DNA of 64,000 bases from Sulfitobacter sp. HGT1 (GCF_013282155.1 NZ_BLWI01000002.1:266301-330300), one strand, 5' to 3'; positions 54,095 through 63,317 are shown, counted from the first letter of the stretch. Numbers and translations: made by a program. Notes: a model not told the origin generated them from the letters alone.

Positions 54095-55839
54095 TCCGAT
54101 ACGTTCGGGGTAATGATCACGAACTCCGGCACGCTCAGGTCTTCTGACGGGGCCAAGGCGGGATCATCCACCTTTTTCTGTTCTTTCATAAAGCTCGCAA
54201 TCGCGGGGCCGATCAGAACGATCCGTTTGACGCTGCCCAGATTGATCCGGTTCAGCATTTTCGCCCCGATCTGTTCATAGCTGGCGCGCAGCACATCGGG
54301 CTTTTCATCCGCGATCATCCGGTTGATCCGCGCTGCCGTCTTGGCGTCATCATCGGGGAAGACGACCTGCTCCGTCGTCATTTGCAACTGATCCCCAAAG
54401 GACAGTTCATTATGCGCCAGAATGTTGCGCATGATCTGCATCCGGGATGCGTTGTCTTCCTGCGCGATCACTGTGGCTTGCGGTACTTCCTTGGCGGTGA
54501 AAATCGACAGGAAACCAACCCCTGCCCCCAAATCCAGCACCTTTTGGCCATCCTCGACCATGCGGCCGATCTTGCGGGCCATGCGACGCTGGTATTTGCC
54601 GCGCATCACGAAATCGAGGGTATTTTGCGCGAAAATGCGCACGTCAGCGGGCAAGGCAATGTCGTGGTTGGGCACCCATTCAACGGCCGTCTCGGCGGTC
54701 ACGTCAATCTCGCCGGGCACGAAACCATCCCCGCCCTCGCCCACATCGGCAAAGTCGGGTTCCGGTTTCTTGCGGCGTTCCTCGGCGGGGCGGTCGGCGT
54801 TGTTCTTCTCGACCTGCGACATCAGCGCGGCGATTTCAGCCGGATCGCGGGCCTTGGGCGGCTTGGCGACGATCTGGGTGATCGGCACTTTGGAGGCCTC
54901 GATCAGCGACTCCTTCAGTTCTTCATAAGCCTCGGTCTGGCGGTATTCGTCCAGCCGCGCCTCCACCCGGTCAATGGCGGCCCAATGCAGGCGGGACAAC
55001 ACCGGATCGGTCAGCAATTCGTCCATGATCGCGCGGCGCCGTTCGGTATAGCGCAAAATCTTGTCGTCATAGACTTCGTTACGGTCCTGAAGCGACCAGT
55101 AATCGGCGTTATATTTGTCTTTTTTGTTGTTCACGTTGCCGCGGAATTTGCGGATCGCGTAGCTGTCGATGGATTTCACCGCATAGTGGTTCATCTGCGC
55201 CCATTGATAGCCCACCGTGCGCCGGATCGACCGCCAGCCGCGAAACTTGAAATAATCCTCCATCGGGAGACCGGAGCCGTTCAGCCATTTGACCGTGTCG
55301 GGAAAGCCGGTTTCCAGATGCTTGTTCTTGATCGACGGACGGTGGATGCCGATCTTCCATTTGTCGGGGTCGAACTTGAACAGCGTCTTGACGCCCCAGC
55401 CCTTGTTCCATGTCGGCGGTGCGGCATAGAGGTATTGTTCGGACACCGGATCGCGCGACCAGTCGACCACATTGCCCGACCCGAAAATCCGCCAGGTGAT
55501 GATAATCCCGTTCGCGTCCCCCGCCGCATCAAGCATCGGATCAAGCGTGCCATCGCCATAATTGATGCACAGAAATTCATCCGCATCGAACATCAATATC
55601 CAATCGGCCTCGGCCACCTTGGGTTCGGATTGCGCATATTTCATCGCCGATGGCTGCGGTTTGACGCCTTCGGGAATGTCGTTGCGGCGGTGATAGCCCA
55701 GGCCCAATTCTTCGAGGCGGATCAGCATGTCGTCGGTGCCGTCGCTGCAATCGTTGGTATAGACAAGGATCTTGGTGAACCCCACGGCCAGATGATGGGC
55801 GTACCATTCCAGCAGGAATGGTGCCTCATCCTTCATCAT
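54085..55839 (-). CDS. GT2 (PF13704-like) glycosyltransferase fused to a SAM methyltransferase
   Basis: 584 residues as drawn. Residues 1-310 are a PF13704-like glycosyltransferase (MMKDEAPFLLEWYAHH, YTNDCSDGTDDML near 27-39, MFDADEFLC near 84-92, QMNHYAVKSIDSYAIR near 212-227). A charged linker (about 315-375) leads to a class I methyltransferase with motif I VLDLGAGVGFLS near 437-448 and a following acid near 460. Oddity: drawn from the first ATG the protein lacks the first beta strand of the family, and the in-frame sequence upstream (LLAIS just before MM) would restore it, though no ATG, GTG or TTG occurs there. True start may be a rare codon near 55890. Confidence 0.85.
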   Translation of the reverse strand: MMKDEAPFLLEWYAHHLAVGFTKILVYTNDCSDGTDDMLIRLEELGLGYHRRNDIPEGVKPQPSAMKYAQSEPKVAEADWILMFDADEFLCINYGDGTLDPMLDAAGDANGIIITWRIFGSGNVVDWSRDPVSEQYLYAAPPTWNKGWGVKTLFKFDPDKWKIGIHRPSIKNKHLETGFPDTVKWLNGSGLPMEDYFKFRGWRSIRRTVGYQWAQMNHYAVKSIDSYAIRKFRGNVNNKKDKYNADYWSLQDRNEVYDDKILRYTERRRAIMDELLTDPVLSRLHWAAIDRVEARLDEYRQTEAYEELKESLIEASKVPITQIVAKPPKARDPAEIAALMSQVEKNNADRPAEERRKKPEPDFADVGEGGDGFVPGEIDVTAETAVEWVPNHDIALPADVRIFAQNTLDFVMRGKYQRRMARKIGRMVEDGQKVLDLGAGVGFLSIFTAKEVPQATVIAQEDNASRMQIMRNILAHNELSFGDQLQMTTEQVVFPDDDAKTAARINRMIADEKPDVLRASYEQIGAKMLNRINLGSVKRIVLIGPAIASFMKEQKKVDDPALAPSEDLSVPEFVIITPNVSDQS

Positions 55840-55914
55840 CGAGATGGCCAGAAGCTTGCCGTGGGGGCTTATATGCGGTTTCAGATTGATGGCTTCGGCC
55901 CCTTGTCAGGTCGC

Positions 55915-56721
55915 TTAGCGCAGCGCCTTGGACGGGTCGATGCCGATCTTTTCGCACATCCGCGCGGCGTATGATCCGGGCAGCGGTTCGTTCTTTTCCC
56001 ACCATGGCTTTGTGCCGTTTGTGTACAGATGCACCGACAGGGTCTTGTCGGTGAAATGCCCTTCGACGCGGCCATAGGGGTCATAAAAAATGTCGTTCAG
56101 CTGGAACGGCACGGGGTACAGAACCTCGCGTTCGCTGGCTTTGTCATACTGTCCGGTCTGCTTGGCAAAATAGGTGAAGGCCTGCGGACCGAACGCCGTG
56201 CGCTCTGCGTTATAGATGCGGTGCGCGTGGGTCAGTTTCGGGTCCTGGCGGTCGTATTTCTTGCGCTGGTTCTTGTTCCACCATGCGGGATAATCCGGCA
56301 GGTTGTCATAGTAATCCAGCAGCTGGTCCATCAGCTCGCATTCTTGCGGCAGGCCCACAACGCCACAGTTCAACGCGCCCGACATGCCGTGGCGGCCAAA
56401 GATATATTCTTCGTCCTCGGGGAAGGGCTGGTGGCAAAAGGCATCGCAATCAATCCAGATCGCGCCGGTTTTCTGGATCATCTTGTAGCGGAACACATTC
56501 GACAGAAACGACGCGCTGGTGGCTTCGACCAGGGCGCGGTCGATTTCCATGATCTCTGAGGCCGGACGCACTTCGACGCCTTCGGGGGCGTTATCAACCT
56601 TGTCGGCGCAATACAGGATCGTCTTGTGACCCGCGACAACATGGGATTTCAGGCAAAGCTGGTTCAGATAGTGAAGTTTTTCACCGATCCAAAGCGACGC
56701 GACGGGGCGACGGGTATTCAT
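55915..56721 (-). CDS. GT32-like (galactosyltransferase Lgt5/DXD) glycosyltransferase
   Basis: 268 residues. The N-terminus VASLWIGEKLHYLNQLCLKSH is typical of the DXD sugar-binding group related to GT32, and IWIDCDAFCHQPFPEDEE near 93-110 carries the D-x-D. Near the C-terminus SVHLYTNGTKPWWEKNE provides a His-containing donor loop. Likely transfers galactose, mannose or similar from a nucleotide sugar. It lies 75 bases upstream of the GT2-methyltransferase gene in the same direction, and is divergent from the GT2 gene at 56891. Confidence 0.78.
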   Translation of the reverse strand: MNTRRPVASLWIGEKLHYLNQLCLKSHVVAGHKTILYCADKVDNAPEGVEVRPASEIMEIDRALVEATSASFLSNVFRYKMIQKTGAIWIDCDAFCHQPFPEDEEYIFGRHGMSGALNCGVVGLPQECELMDQLLDYYDNLPDYPAWWNKNQRKKYDRQDPKLTHAHRIYNAERTAFGPQAFTYFAKQTGQYDKASEREVLYPVPFQLNDIFYDPYGRVEGHFTDKTLSVHLYTNGTKPWWEKNEPLPGSYAARMCEKIGIDPSKALR

Positions 56722-56890
56722 AATTCAGGCCTCTCTGATGACACGGTTTTTTGCTGTGTCGGATGTATCTGCTCAGGGTCCAGATTAGCTTAGTGCCGCT
56801 ATACTTGTAAAGAATCCTTGGGGTTTCGCCCGAATATCCGCCCAAGATTGACTTGAGGCGGCACCCGTGAGAGTCATTTGAGCAACGCAA

Positions 56891-57934
56891 TTGACCCAAT
56901 CCAAGGCGACGCCCCCCGTGACACGCATTCTTGCCGTAACCTGTATGCGAAACGAAGGGCCCTATTGCCTTGAATGGATCGCCCACCACCGCGCGGCGGG
57001 CGTGACCGATTTTCTGATTTTCACCCATGATTGCGACGATGGCACCCCTGCCCTGCTGGACCTGTTGCCCGGTGTTACCCATGTGCCGTTCCAGCCTGAC
57101 GCCGAAAAATCGGTGCAATGGCAGGCCATGCGGTTGGCCGATGCGCATCCGCTGATGAAATCCGCCGATTGGGTGATCTTTTTCGATTGCGATGAATTCC
57201 TGTGCCTTGAGGCACCGATGGAGACCTTCGGTGATCTGATTGCATCCCTGCCCGATGATACTGATGCCATCGCCCTGCCCTGGCGGTTGTTTGGTGCCGC
57301 GGGTCAGGAAGATTTCACCGATCACCTGACGCCGGCGCGTTTTACCAAGTGCGCGCCCGATCCGTTTTTCCTGCCGGCGGGCAGCTTTTTCAAAACCCTG
57401 TTGCGGCCAAAGAAATTCCAGAAACTTGGCGTGCACCGCCCCAAGAACAAGGGCAAGGTGCCGGGGGTCTGGTCGCTTGGCGGCGGGCAAACCGCCACGG
57501 CCGACTTTGCCGGAAATGACAGCCGGATCAATCTGTTCGGTCTGATGCAAGCCCCGGCGCGGGCGCGGCTGAACCATTACTCCTTGCGATCTGCCGCTGA
57601 ATTTATGGTAAAACGCGGGCGCGGCCTGCCCAATAGGGCGACCAAAACCCTTGATCTGCATTATTGGGCAGAACGGAATTTCAACACCGTCGAGGACCAC
57701 CGGATCGACCCGATGCTGGCCGCCACGCAGGCGCAGATGGCAACGCTGCTTGGCACTCCCGAAATCCGGGCCGTGCATCAGGGGGCTGTTCAATGGCACC
57801 GCGATGCTTTTGCCGCGCTGATGAAAGACCCCGCCGAAGTCCAGTTTTACTGGCATCTGATCCTTTTGGGCGGCAGCACACCCCCCAAGCCTGAGCAAAC
57901 GCAGGCGCATTTACGCCGGCATAGCCAGACGTAG
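56891..57934 (+). CDS. glycosyltransferase family 2 type protein (PF13704-like), copy C
   Basis: 347 residues from a TTG start at 56891, or 338 from GTG at 56918; no ATG precedes the conserved strand. Motifs: CMRNEGPYCLEWIAHHRAAG near 18-37, IFTHDCDDGTPALLD, FFDCDEFLCLE near 96-106, and LNHYSLRSAAEFMVKRGRG near 230-248. It is clearly paralogous to the genes at 53087 and 54085. Last gene of the glycan locus; 90 bases ahead of the flavin oxidoreductase gene. Cytoplasmic GT-A enzyme with unknown donor and acceptor. Confidence 0.85.
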   Translation: MTQSKATPPVTRILAVTCMRNEGPYCLEWIAHHRAAGVTDFLIFTHDCDDGTPALLDLLPGVTHVPFQPDAEKSVQWQAMRLADAHPLMKSADWVIFFDCDEFLCLEAPMETFGDLIASLPDDTDAIALPWRLFGAAGQEDFTDHLTPARFTKCAPDPFFLPAGSFFKTLLRPKKFQKLGVHRPKNKGKVPGVWSLGGGQTATADFAGNDSRINLFGLMQAPARARLNHYSLRSAAEFMVKRGRGLPNRATKTLDLHYWAERNFNTVEDHRIDPMLAATQAQMATLLGTPEIRAVHQGAVQWHRDAFAALMKDPAEVQFYWHLILLGGSTPPKPEQTQAHLRRHSQT

Positions 57935-58023
57935 AGAACGGCCAAAGCGCCGCGAATAGAGTTGATTGCCCGCCATTTCGGATGCACCGTCAGGTAACCC
58001 TGTCTTTGCCAAAGAGGTGCGCC

Positions 58024-60069
58024 ATGTCTGCCGATCCGCTGTTGCAACCCTTCCAGCTCAAGCATCTGACCTTGCGAAACCGGATCATGACCACCAGTCA
58101 TGAACCCGCCTATCCCGAAGACGGCATGCCCAAAACCCGCTACCGGGCCTATCACGCCGAACGCGCAAAGGCCGGTGTGGCATTGGCGATGACAGCCGGA
58201 TCGGCGGCCGTATCCAAGGACAGCCCGCCGGTGTTCAACAACGTGCTGGCTTATAAGGACGAGGTCGTGCCGTGGATCACCAACCTGACCGACGCCTGCC
58301 ACGAACATGGCTGCGCGGTGATGATCCAGCTGACCCATCTGGGCCGGCGCACGACATGGAACAAGGGCGACTGGCTGCCGTCGGTGTCATCGTCGAAACA
58401 CCGCGAACCCGCGCACCGCGCCTTTCCCAAACTGATCGAGGATTGGGACATCGACCGGATCATCAGCGATTTCGCCGATGCCGCCGAACGCATGAAAGAC
58501 GGCGGCATGGACGGGATCGAATTGCAGGTTTACGGCCACCTGCTGGATCAATTCTGGTCGCCCCTGACCAATGATCTGGTGGGCCCCTACGGTGCCGATA
58601 CCTTGGAAAACCGGATGCGGTTTCCGATGGATGTGCTGGCCGCCGTACGCAAACGGGTCGGCGACGAATTCATCGTCGGCTTCAGATACACCGCCGACGA
58701 GGCGCAAAAGGGCGGCATCACCCCCGAGGAAGGGCTTGAGATATCCAAGAAACTGGCCGCATCAGGCCAGCTGGATTTTCTGAACGTGATCAAGGGGCGC
58801 ATCCATACCGACCCGGCCATGACCGACGTGATCCCCGTGCAAGGCATGCAAAGCGCGCCGCATCTGGATTTCGCGGGCTCTGTCAAAAAGGCGACGGGGA
58901 TGCCCACATTCCACGCGGCCCGCATTCAGGATGTGGCAACCGCCCGCCACGCCGTGGCAGCGGGGCTGTTGGATATGGTGGGCATGACCCGCGCCCATAT
59001 GGCCGACCCGCATATCGTGCAGAAAATCATCGAGGGCCGGGAGGACGACATCCGCCCTTGTGTGGGTGCCACCTATTGTCTCGACCGCATCTATCAGGGC
59101 GGCGAGGCGTTGTGTATCCACAACCCCGCCACCGGGCGCGAACTGACCATGCCGCACAGCATTGAACCGGCTGTCGTCAAACGCAAGATTGTCATTGTCG
59201 GCGCAGGTCCGGCGGGGCTGGAAGCCGCGCGCGTTGCCGCCGAACGCGGTCACCACGTCACGGTGTTCGAGGCCCAGCCCGATCCGGGAGGGCAGATCAG
59301 GCTGACCGCACAAAGCGCGCGCCGCCGCGAGATGATGTCGATCATCGACTGGCGCATGGCCCAATGTGCCGCCCGCGATGTGGTGTTTCATTTCAACACT
59401 TGGGCAGATCAGGACACCGTTTTACAGCTGGACCCCGATGTGGTGATCATCGCCACGGGCGGGCTGCCCAATACCGAATTGTTCGAAACCGGTATCGAGG
59501 CTGACAATGTGGTGACCTCGTGGGATATCATCTCGGGCGATGTGAAACCTGCCGAGAATGTGTTGATCTATGACGAAAGCGGTGACCATCCGGGGCTGCA
59601 AGCCGCCGAGGTCGCGGCAAATGCGGGGGCCAAAGTCGAGGTGATGACCCCCGACCGCAGCTTTGCCCCCGAGATCATGGCGATGAACCTTGTGCCCTAT
59701 ATGCGGTCTTTGCAGGATAAGGATGTGACCTTTACCGTGACGCGTCGCTTGCTGGGCGTCGCACGGGCGGGCAACAAACTGATCGCAACGATCGGCACCG
59801 ATTACAGTGATTTCACCAAGCAGCAGGAATATGATCAGGTCGTTGTGAACTATGGCACCTTGCCGCTGGATGATCTTTATTTCGCGCTCAAACCGCTTAG
59901 CAAGAACGAAGGCGCGGTTGATTACGACGCCCTGATTATGGGTGAAAAGCAAACCCTGGATTGGAATAACGACGCGCCATTCTGGCTGTACCGGATTGGC
60001 GATGCCGTGTCTTCCCGCAACACCCATGCGGCGATTTACGATGCCTTGCGCTTGGTCAAAGACCTGTAG
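58024..60069 (+). CDS. NADH:flavin oxidoreductase of the DgcA/N-methylproline demethylase type
   Basis: 681 residues in two parts. Residues about 1-350 are an OYE-like TIM barrel with FMN (LTLRNRIMTTSHEP, VMIQLTHLGRR), and residues about 385-670 an NAD(P)/FAD fold (KIVIVGAGPAGLEAARVAAERGH near 390-412). The iron-sulfur loop reads CVGATYC then, 11 residues on, Cys; trimethylamine dehydrogenase has a Cys in place of the Ala. Close relatives include demethylases of dimethylglycine (DgcA) and of N-methylproline from stachydrine. Cytoplasmic; releases formaldehyde, so it may connect with the formaldehyde dehydrogenase at 36-37 kb. Start at 58024 has AAGAGG upstream. Confidence 0.85.
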   Translation: MSADPLLQPFQLKHLTLRNRIMTTSHEPAYPEDGMPKTRYRAYHAERAKAGVALAMTAGSAAVSKDSPPVFNNVLAYKDEVVPWITNLTDACHEHGCAVMIQLTHLGRRTTWNKGDWLPSVSSSKHREPAHRAFPKLIEDWDIDRIISDFADAAERMKDGGMDGIELQVYGHLLDQFWSPLTNDLVGPYGADTLENRMRFPMDVLAAVRKRVGDEFIVGFRYTADEAQKGGITPEEGLEISKKLAASGQLDFLNVIKGRIHTDPAMTDVIPVQGMQSAPHLDFAGSVKKATGMPTFHAARIQDVATARHAVAAGLLDMVGMTRAHMADPHIVQKIIEGREDDIRPCVGATYCLDRIYQGGEALCIHNPATGRELTMPHSIEPAVVKRKIVIVGAGPAGLEAARVAAERGHHVTVFEAQPDPGGQIRLTAQSARRREMMSIIDWRMAQCAARDVVFHFNTWADQDTVLQLDPDVVIIATGGLPNTELFETGIEADNVVTSWDIISGDVKPAENVLIYDESGDHPGLQAAEVAANAGAKVEVMTPDRSFAPEIMAMNLVPYMRSLQDKDVTFTVTRRLLGVARAGNKLIATIGTDYSDFTKQQEYDQVVVNYGTLPLDDLYFALKPLSKNEGAVDYDALIMGEKQTLDWNNDAPFWLYRIGDAVSSRNTHAAIYDALRLVKDL

Positions 60070-60156
60070 CCTGGCCCGCCGCCGCCCTGCCGCCCCGCCT
60101 TGCGGATTGCTGACACCTTGCAGTTGATGTTAGATCGCGTCAGCCGGGGGAAATAT

Positions 60157-60816
60157 ATGCGATTGTTGGTCGTCGAAGATGAAGCCGATTTGGCACAAGC
60201 CGTCTGCGACCATCTGCGCGCGGCAGGCCATGCCGTGGACCTTGCCACGGGTGTGGACCACGCGCTGGCCGCAATCGCCACGACGGAATATGATCTGGTT
60301 CTTCTGGATCTTGGCCTGCCCGATGGCGACGGTCTGGATGTTCTTCGATGGCTGCGCGGAAACCACAAGAACGTTCCGGTTCTGATCGTCACAGCCCGTG
60401 ACAGGATCACCGAACGGATTGCCGGACTGGATGCGGGTGCCGATGACTATCTGGTGAAACCCTATGATCTGGATGAAATGCTGGCGCGTATTCAGGCGAT
60501 CTTGCGGCGCGCGGACCAAGACCGTGATCCTGAACGCAAATTCGGCCCCTTGCTGATCCTTCCCGCCAGCCAGACCGTTTTGCGCGATGGCACCGCCGTG
60601 CCGCTGACCCGCAAGCAATGGGCCATCCTCGAAAGGCTAAGCCGCAGACCGGATATCATCGTTGCCAAAGCCGATCTTGAAGACGCCATCTACAGCTTTG
60701 GCGAAGAGGTCGAGAGCAACACAATCGAAGCGCATATCAGCAGATTGCGCAGCAAGCTGGGCCGCGATGCAATCGAAACCCTGCGCGGGTTTGGCTACCG
60801 GATGCGCCGACCATGA
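60157..60816 (+). CDS. OmpR-family response regulator
   Basis: 219 residues. Receiver domain 1-120 with the acidic pocket VVEDE (residues 5-9), phospho-acceptor Asp 51 in LLDLGLPDG, and Lys in LVKPYD near 101. The C-terminal winged helix (about 130-217) ends SNTIEAHISRLRSKL and GFGYRMRRP. The ATG at 60157 follows GGGGGA by a normal distance; earlier starts would add a region without a fold. Its stop overlaps the sensor kinase start (ATGA). Target genes and signal unknown. Confidence 0.92.
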   Translation: MRLLVVEDEADLAQAVCDHLRAAGHAVDLATGVDHALAAIATTEYDLVLLDLGLPDGDGLDVLRWLRGNHKNVPVLIVTARDRITERIAGLDAGADDYLVKPYDLDEMLARIQAILRRADQDRDPERKFGPLLILPASQTVLRDGTAVPLTRKQWAILERLSRRPDIIVAKADLEDAIYSFGEEVESNTIEAHISRLRSKLGRDAIETLRGFGYRMRRP

Positions 60817-62165
60817 CCCCGATGAGCTTGTCACGCCGTCTGGCGCTGCTGATCAGTCTGGGCTTTGCCATGATCTGGGGCTTGTCGATGGCGGTGACGG
60901 GCTTTGCGCTGCGCGGCGAACAAGCAGAACTGTTCGACAATGAGCTGGTCGAGATTGCGGGGCTGTTTCGCCCTATCGTGACCCAGGCCTTGACCAATGG
61001 CGTGCTGGATATTGACGCGCTTGATGCGGCCCTAAAGGCGCGCGGTCCGGGCGATACGGACGAGGTGCTGATTTACCAAGTGCTCAAGAGCGATGGCACG
61101 GTGTTGATCAACTCGCGCGATTTTGGCCAAGCCGAACCGCCAAGCGGTGCGATCATTTCCGGATTCAACCGGACTGCGACCCATATGTTTTACACGTCGG
61201 AATTCAACGCAAGCGGGCTGGCCGTGCGGGTCGGTGACCCGTTAATCGAACGCCGCGAAGCGTTCCTTGACAGCTTTGTCGCCTTCCTTATCCCGATGTT
61301 TGCCTTGCTGCCGCTCGCCTATTTCCTTGTCAGATGGGTCGCCCGCACCGCCCTGAAACCGCTGGATCAATTGCGCGATGACATCAGCGCGCGCGGGGAT
61401 GGCCAGCTTGCCCCGATTGATGCCGCAGGCCAGCCCACAGAACTGGCCGCGATCACGGCGTCTTTGAACGGGTTAATGACGCGCTTGTCCCAATCCTTGG
61501 AAGGTGAACGCGCCTTTGCCAGTTCTGCCGCCCATGAATTGCGCACCCCTTTGGCGGTGGCATTGGCACAGGTCCAGCGCCTGCGGGCCGACACCCCGGA
61601 TCCGGCAGGCCGGGTGGCGATTGTCAAAGTCGAGGATGCTTTGAAACGGATGGTCCGGCTGGTTGCCCGTCTGCTGCAAATGGCGCGGGCAGAGGCCGGG
61701 ATCGGCGTGTCGGGTGCGCGGGTTGACGTTGCAAAGCTTCTGCAATTTTCGGTCGATGAAGTGAAGAGAGACCCTGCCAGAAAAGACTGCCTGAAGATTG
61801 CTATGCCCGATCAGCCGGTATTTTCGGTGATGGATGCCGATGCCTTTGCAATCGTGGTCGGCAATCTGGTGGACAACGCCTTTCAACACGGCACCCCGAA
61901 CGGTGAGGTACATGTGCGCCTGTCGCAGGACGGTTACCTGTCTGTCAGCAATGACAGCGCCGTCATTTCCCCCGAAAATCTAGACAGATTGATCGAACGC
62001 CTGCACCAGGGCAGCGCGGCGCAGGGCGGGTTCGGGCTGGGCCTGTATATCGCGGACCGCATTGTCCGGCAGGCAGGCAGCGCGCTCGAGCTACGCTCCC
62101 CCGCCGATGGGCAGGCGGGCGGTTTTATGGCGGGCTTTGCCGTGCCGCCCGCCAATCGCTCATAG
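60813..62165 (+). CDS. sensor histidine kinase
   Basis: 450 residues. Two membrane helices (about 8-30 and 152-175) enclose a periplasmic sensor loop of about 120 residues, followed by a HAMP-like segment (ARTALKPLDQLRDDI). The dimerisation box SSAAHELRTPLAVALAQV near 230-247 holds the phospho-acceptor His. ATPase motifs are the N box GNLVDNAFQHG near 350 and G box GFGLGLYIADRIV near 409-421. It phosphorylates the OmpR-type regulator with which it overlaps. Its stop overlaps the convergent lytic transglycosylase gene by 6 bases. Confidence 0.92.
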   Translation: MTPMSLSRRLALLISLGFAMIWGLSMAVTGFALRGEQAELFDNELVEIAGLFRPIVTQALTNGVLDIDALDAALKARGPGDTDEVLIYQVLKSDGTVLINSRDFGQAEPPSGAIISGFNRTATHMFYTSEFNASGLAVRVGDPLIERREAFLDSFVAFLIPMFALLPLAYFLVRWVARTALKPLDQLRDDISARGDGQLAPIDAAGQPTELAAITASLNGLMTRLSQSLEGERAFASSAAHELRTPLAVALAQVQRLRADTPDPAGRVAIVKVEDALKRMVRLVARLLQMARAEAGIGVSGARVDVAKLLQFSVDEVKRDPARKDCLKIAMPDQPVFSVMDADAFAIVVGNLVDNAFQHGTPNGEVHVRLSQDGYLSVSNDSAVISPENLDRLIERLHQGSAAQGGFGLGLYIADRIVRQAGSALELRSPADGQAGGFMAGFAVPPANRS

Positions 62166-63317
62166 ACGGTTCAGCAGATCAAGGGACGGATCCCCCGTCG
62201 CTGGCAAGCCCACACTTTGCTGATAGGCCGCGATGGCTTTGCGGCTGTTCGGCCCGATCACACCATCCGTGCCGTCGGTATCAAACCCTCTGGCGGTCAG
62301 CCTGGTTTGCAGCGCCTTACGGTCGTCGATGGTCATCCCGTATTTATCGGGGCCAAAGCTGGCGATGATCGGCCCACCACCGGCAATCCGATCTGACAGA
62401 TGGCCAACCCCGATCGCATAATTGTCAGAGTTGTTATAGCGCTTGATCGCACGGAAGTTCCTGAACACCGCAAAGCGGGGCCCGCCCGCATCGGGCTGGA
62501 GGATAGAGACCGGCGTGGCCGAGCCAGCCGCAGCTGTGCCCATTTCAGCGCCCCACTTCTCGCCGGATTTCCAACCGGATTTCGCAAGATATGCCGCCGT
62601 GGACGCCAGTGAATCAGTCGGGTCATCAGACCAGATGTCACGGCGGCCATCCCCGTTGAAATCGACGGCAAAGGCTTGATAGGACGTTGGGATAAACTGT
62701 GTGTGCCCCATGGCACCCGCCCAGCTTCCGGTCAGCCCGCGCGCGCCGACATCCCCGCGTTCAAGGATCTTGAGCGCGGCAATCAACTGCTTTTCAAAAA
62801 ACGCGCCGCGGCGGCCATCATAGGCCAGTGTCGATGTGGCCGATACGACAGGAACATTGCCGCGACGTTCACCATAAAAGCTTTCAAGCCCCCAAACAGC
62901 GGTCACAACCTCGGCTGGCACGCCGTATCTGGCCTCGATCTGTTGCAAGACATTGCGGTGACGGGCAAAGGCCGCGCGCCCCTTGGTCACACGCTCGTCA
63001 GAGACAGCAATCGCAAGGTAATCCTCAAGCGAGCGGCTGAATTCTGTTTGGTTCCGGTCCCGCCTGACGACACCGGGCAGATAGCCGGCACCGGAGAACC
63101 CACTGCGCAATGTCGCCGGCGAAATGCCCTGCCCCGCCGCGCGCAGTTTGAACCCCGCGACCCATGCATCATAGCCGGCATTGGCTTGCGGCATCAGATC
63201 ATCGGGCAACGCCCCGTCTGAACGCGGCACAAAGGAAGCGGCATTTCCGCTTCTCTCACATGCGGCGAGCGACAAGGCCGCCAGCCCGATTGTAAATTTC
63301 CTACGTGAAATACTCAT
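62160..63317 (-). CDS. lytic murein transglycosylase, MltB-type with peptidoglycan-binding domain
   Basis: 385 residues. The N-terminus MSISRRKFTIGLAALSLAAC has a twin-arginine-like pair and a lipobox LAAC, so it is a periplasmic lipoprotein. The SLT-2/MltB domain covers about 45-310, with the catalytic Glu in VTAVWGLESFYGE near 142-154 and GAMGHTQFIPTSY near 205-217. A PG_binding_1 domain (LQTRLTARGFDTDGTDGVIG ... AIAAYQQSVGLP) lies at 325-385. Cleaves glycan strands of peptidoglycan to 1,6-anhydro-muropeptides. Confidence 0.93.
   Translation of the reverse strand: MSISRRKFTIGLAALSLAACERSGNAASFVPRSDGALPDDLMPQANAGYDAWVAGFKLRAAGQGISPATLRSGFSGAGYLPGVVRRDRNQTEFSRSLEDYLAIAVSDERVTKGRAAFARHRNVLQQIEARYGVPAEVVTAVWGLESFYGERRGNVPVVSATSTLAYDGRRGAFFEKQLIAALKILERGDVGARGLTGSWAGAMGHTQFIPTSYQAFAVDFNGDGRRDIWSDDPTDSLASTAAYLAKSGWKSGEKWGAEMGTAAAGSATPVSILQPDAGGPRFAVFRNFRAIKRYNNSDNYAIGVGHLSDRIAGGGPIIASFGPDKYGMTIDDRKALQTRLTARGFDTDGTDGVIGPNSRKAIAAYQQSVGLPATGDPSLDLLNRL

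Noticed and set aside
44090..57934. Idea that the glycan locus is a normal Wzy-type capsule cluster
   Set aside because: No Wzx flippase, Wzy polymerase, Wza/Wzc or priming transferase gene is visible in the interval.
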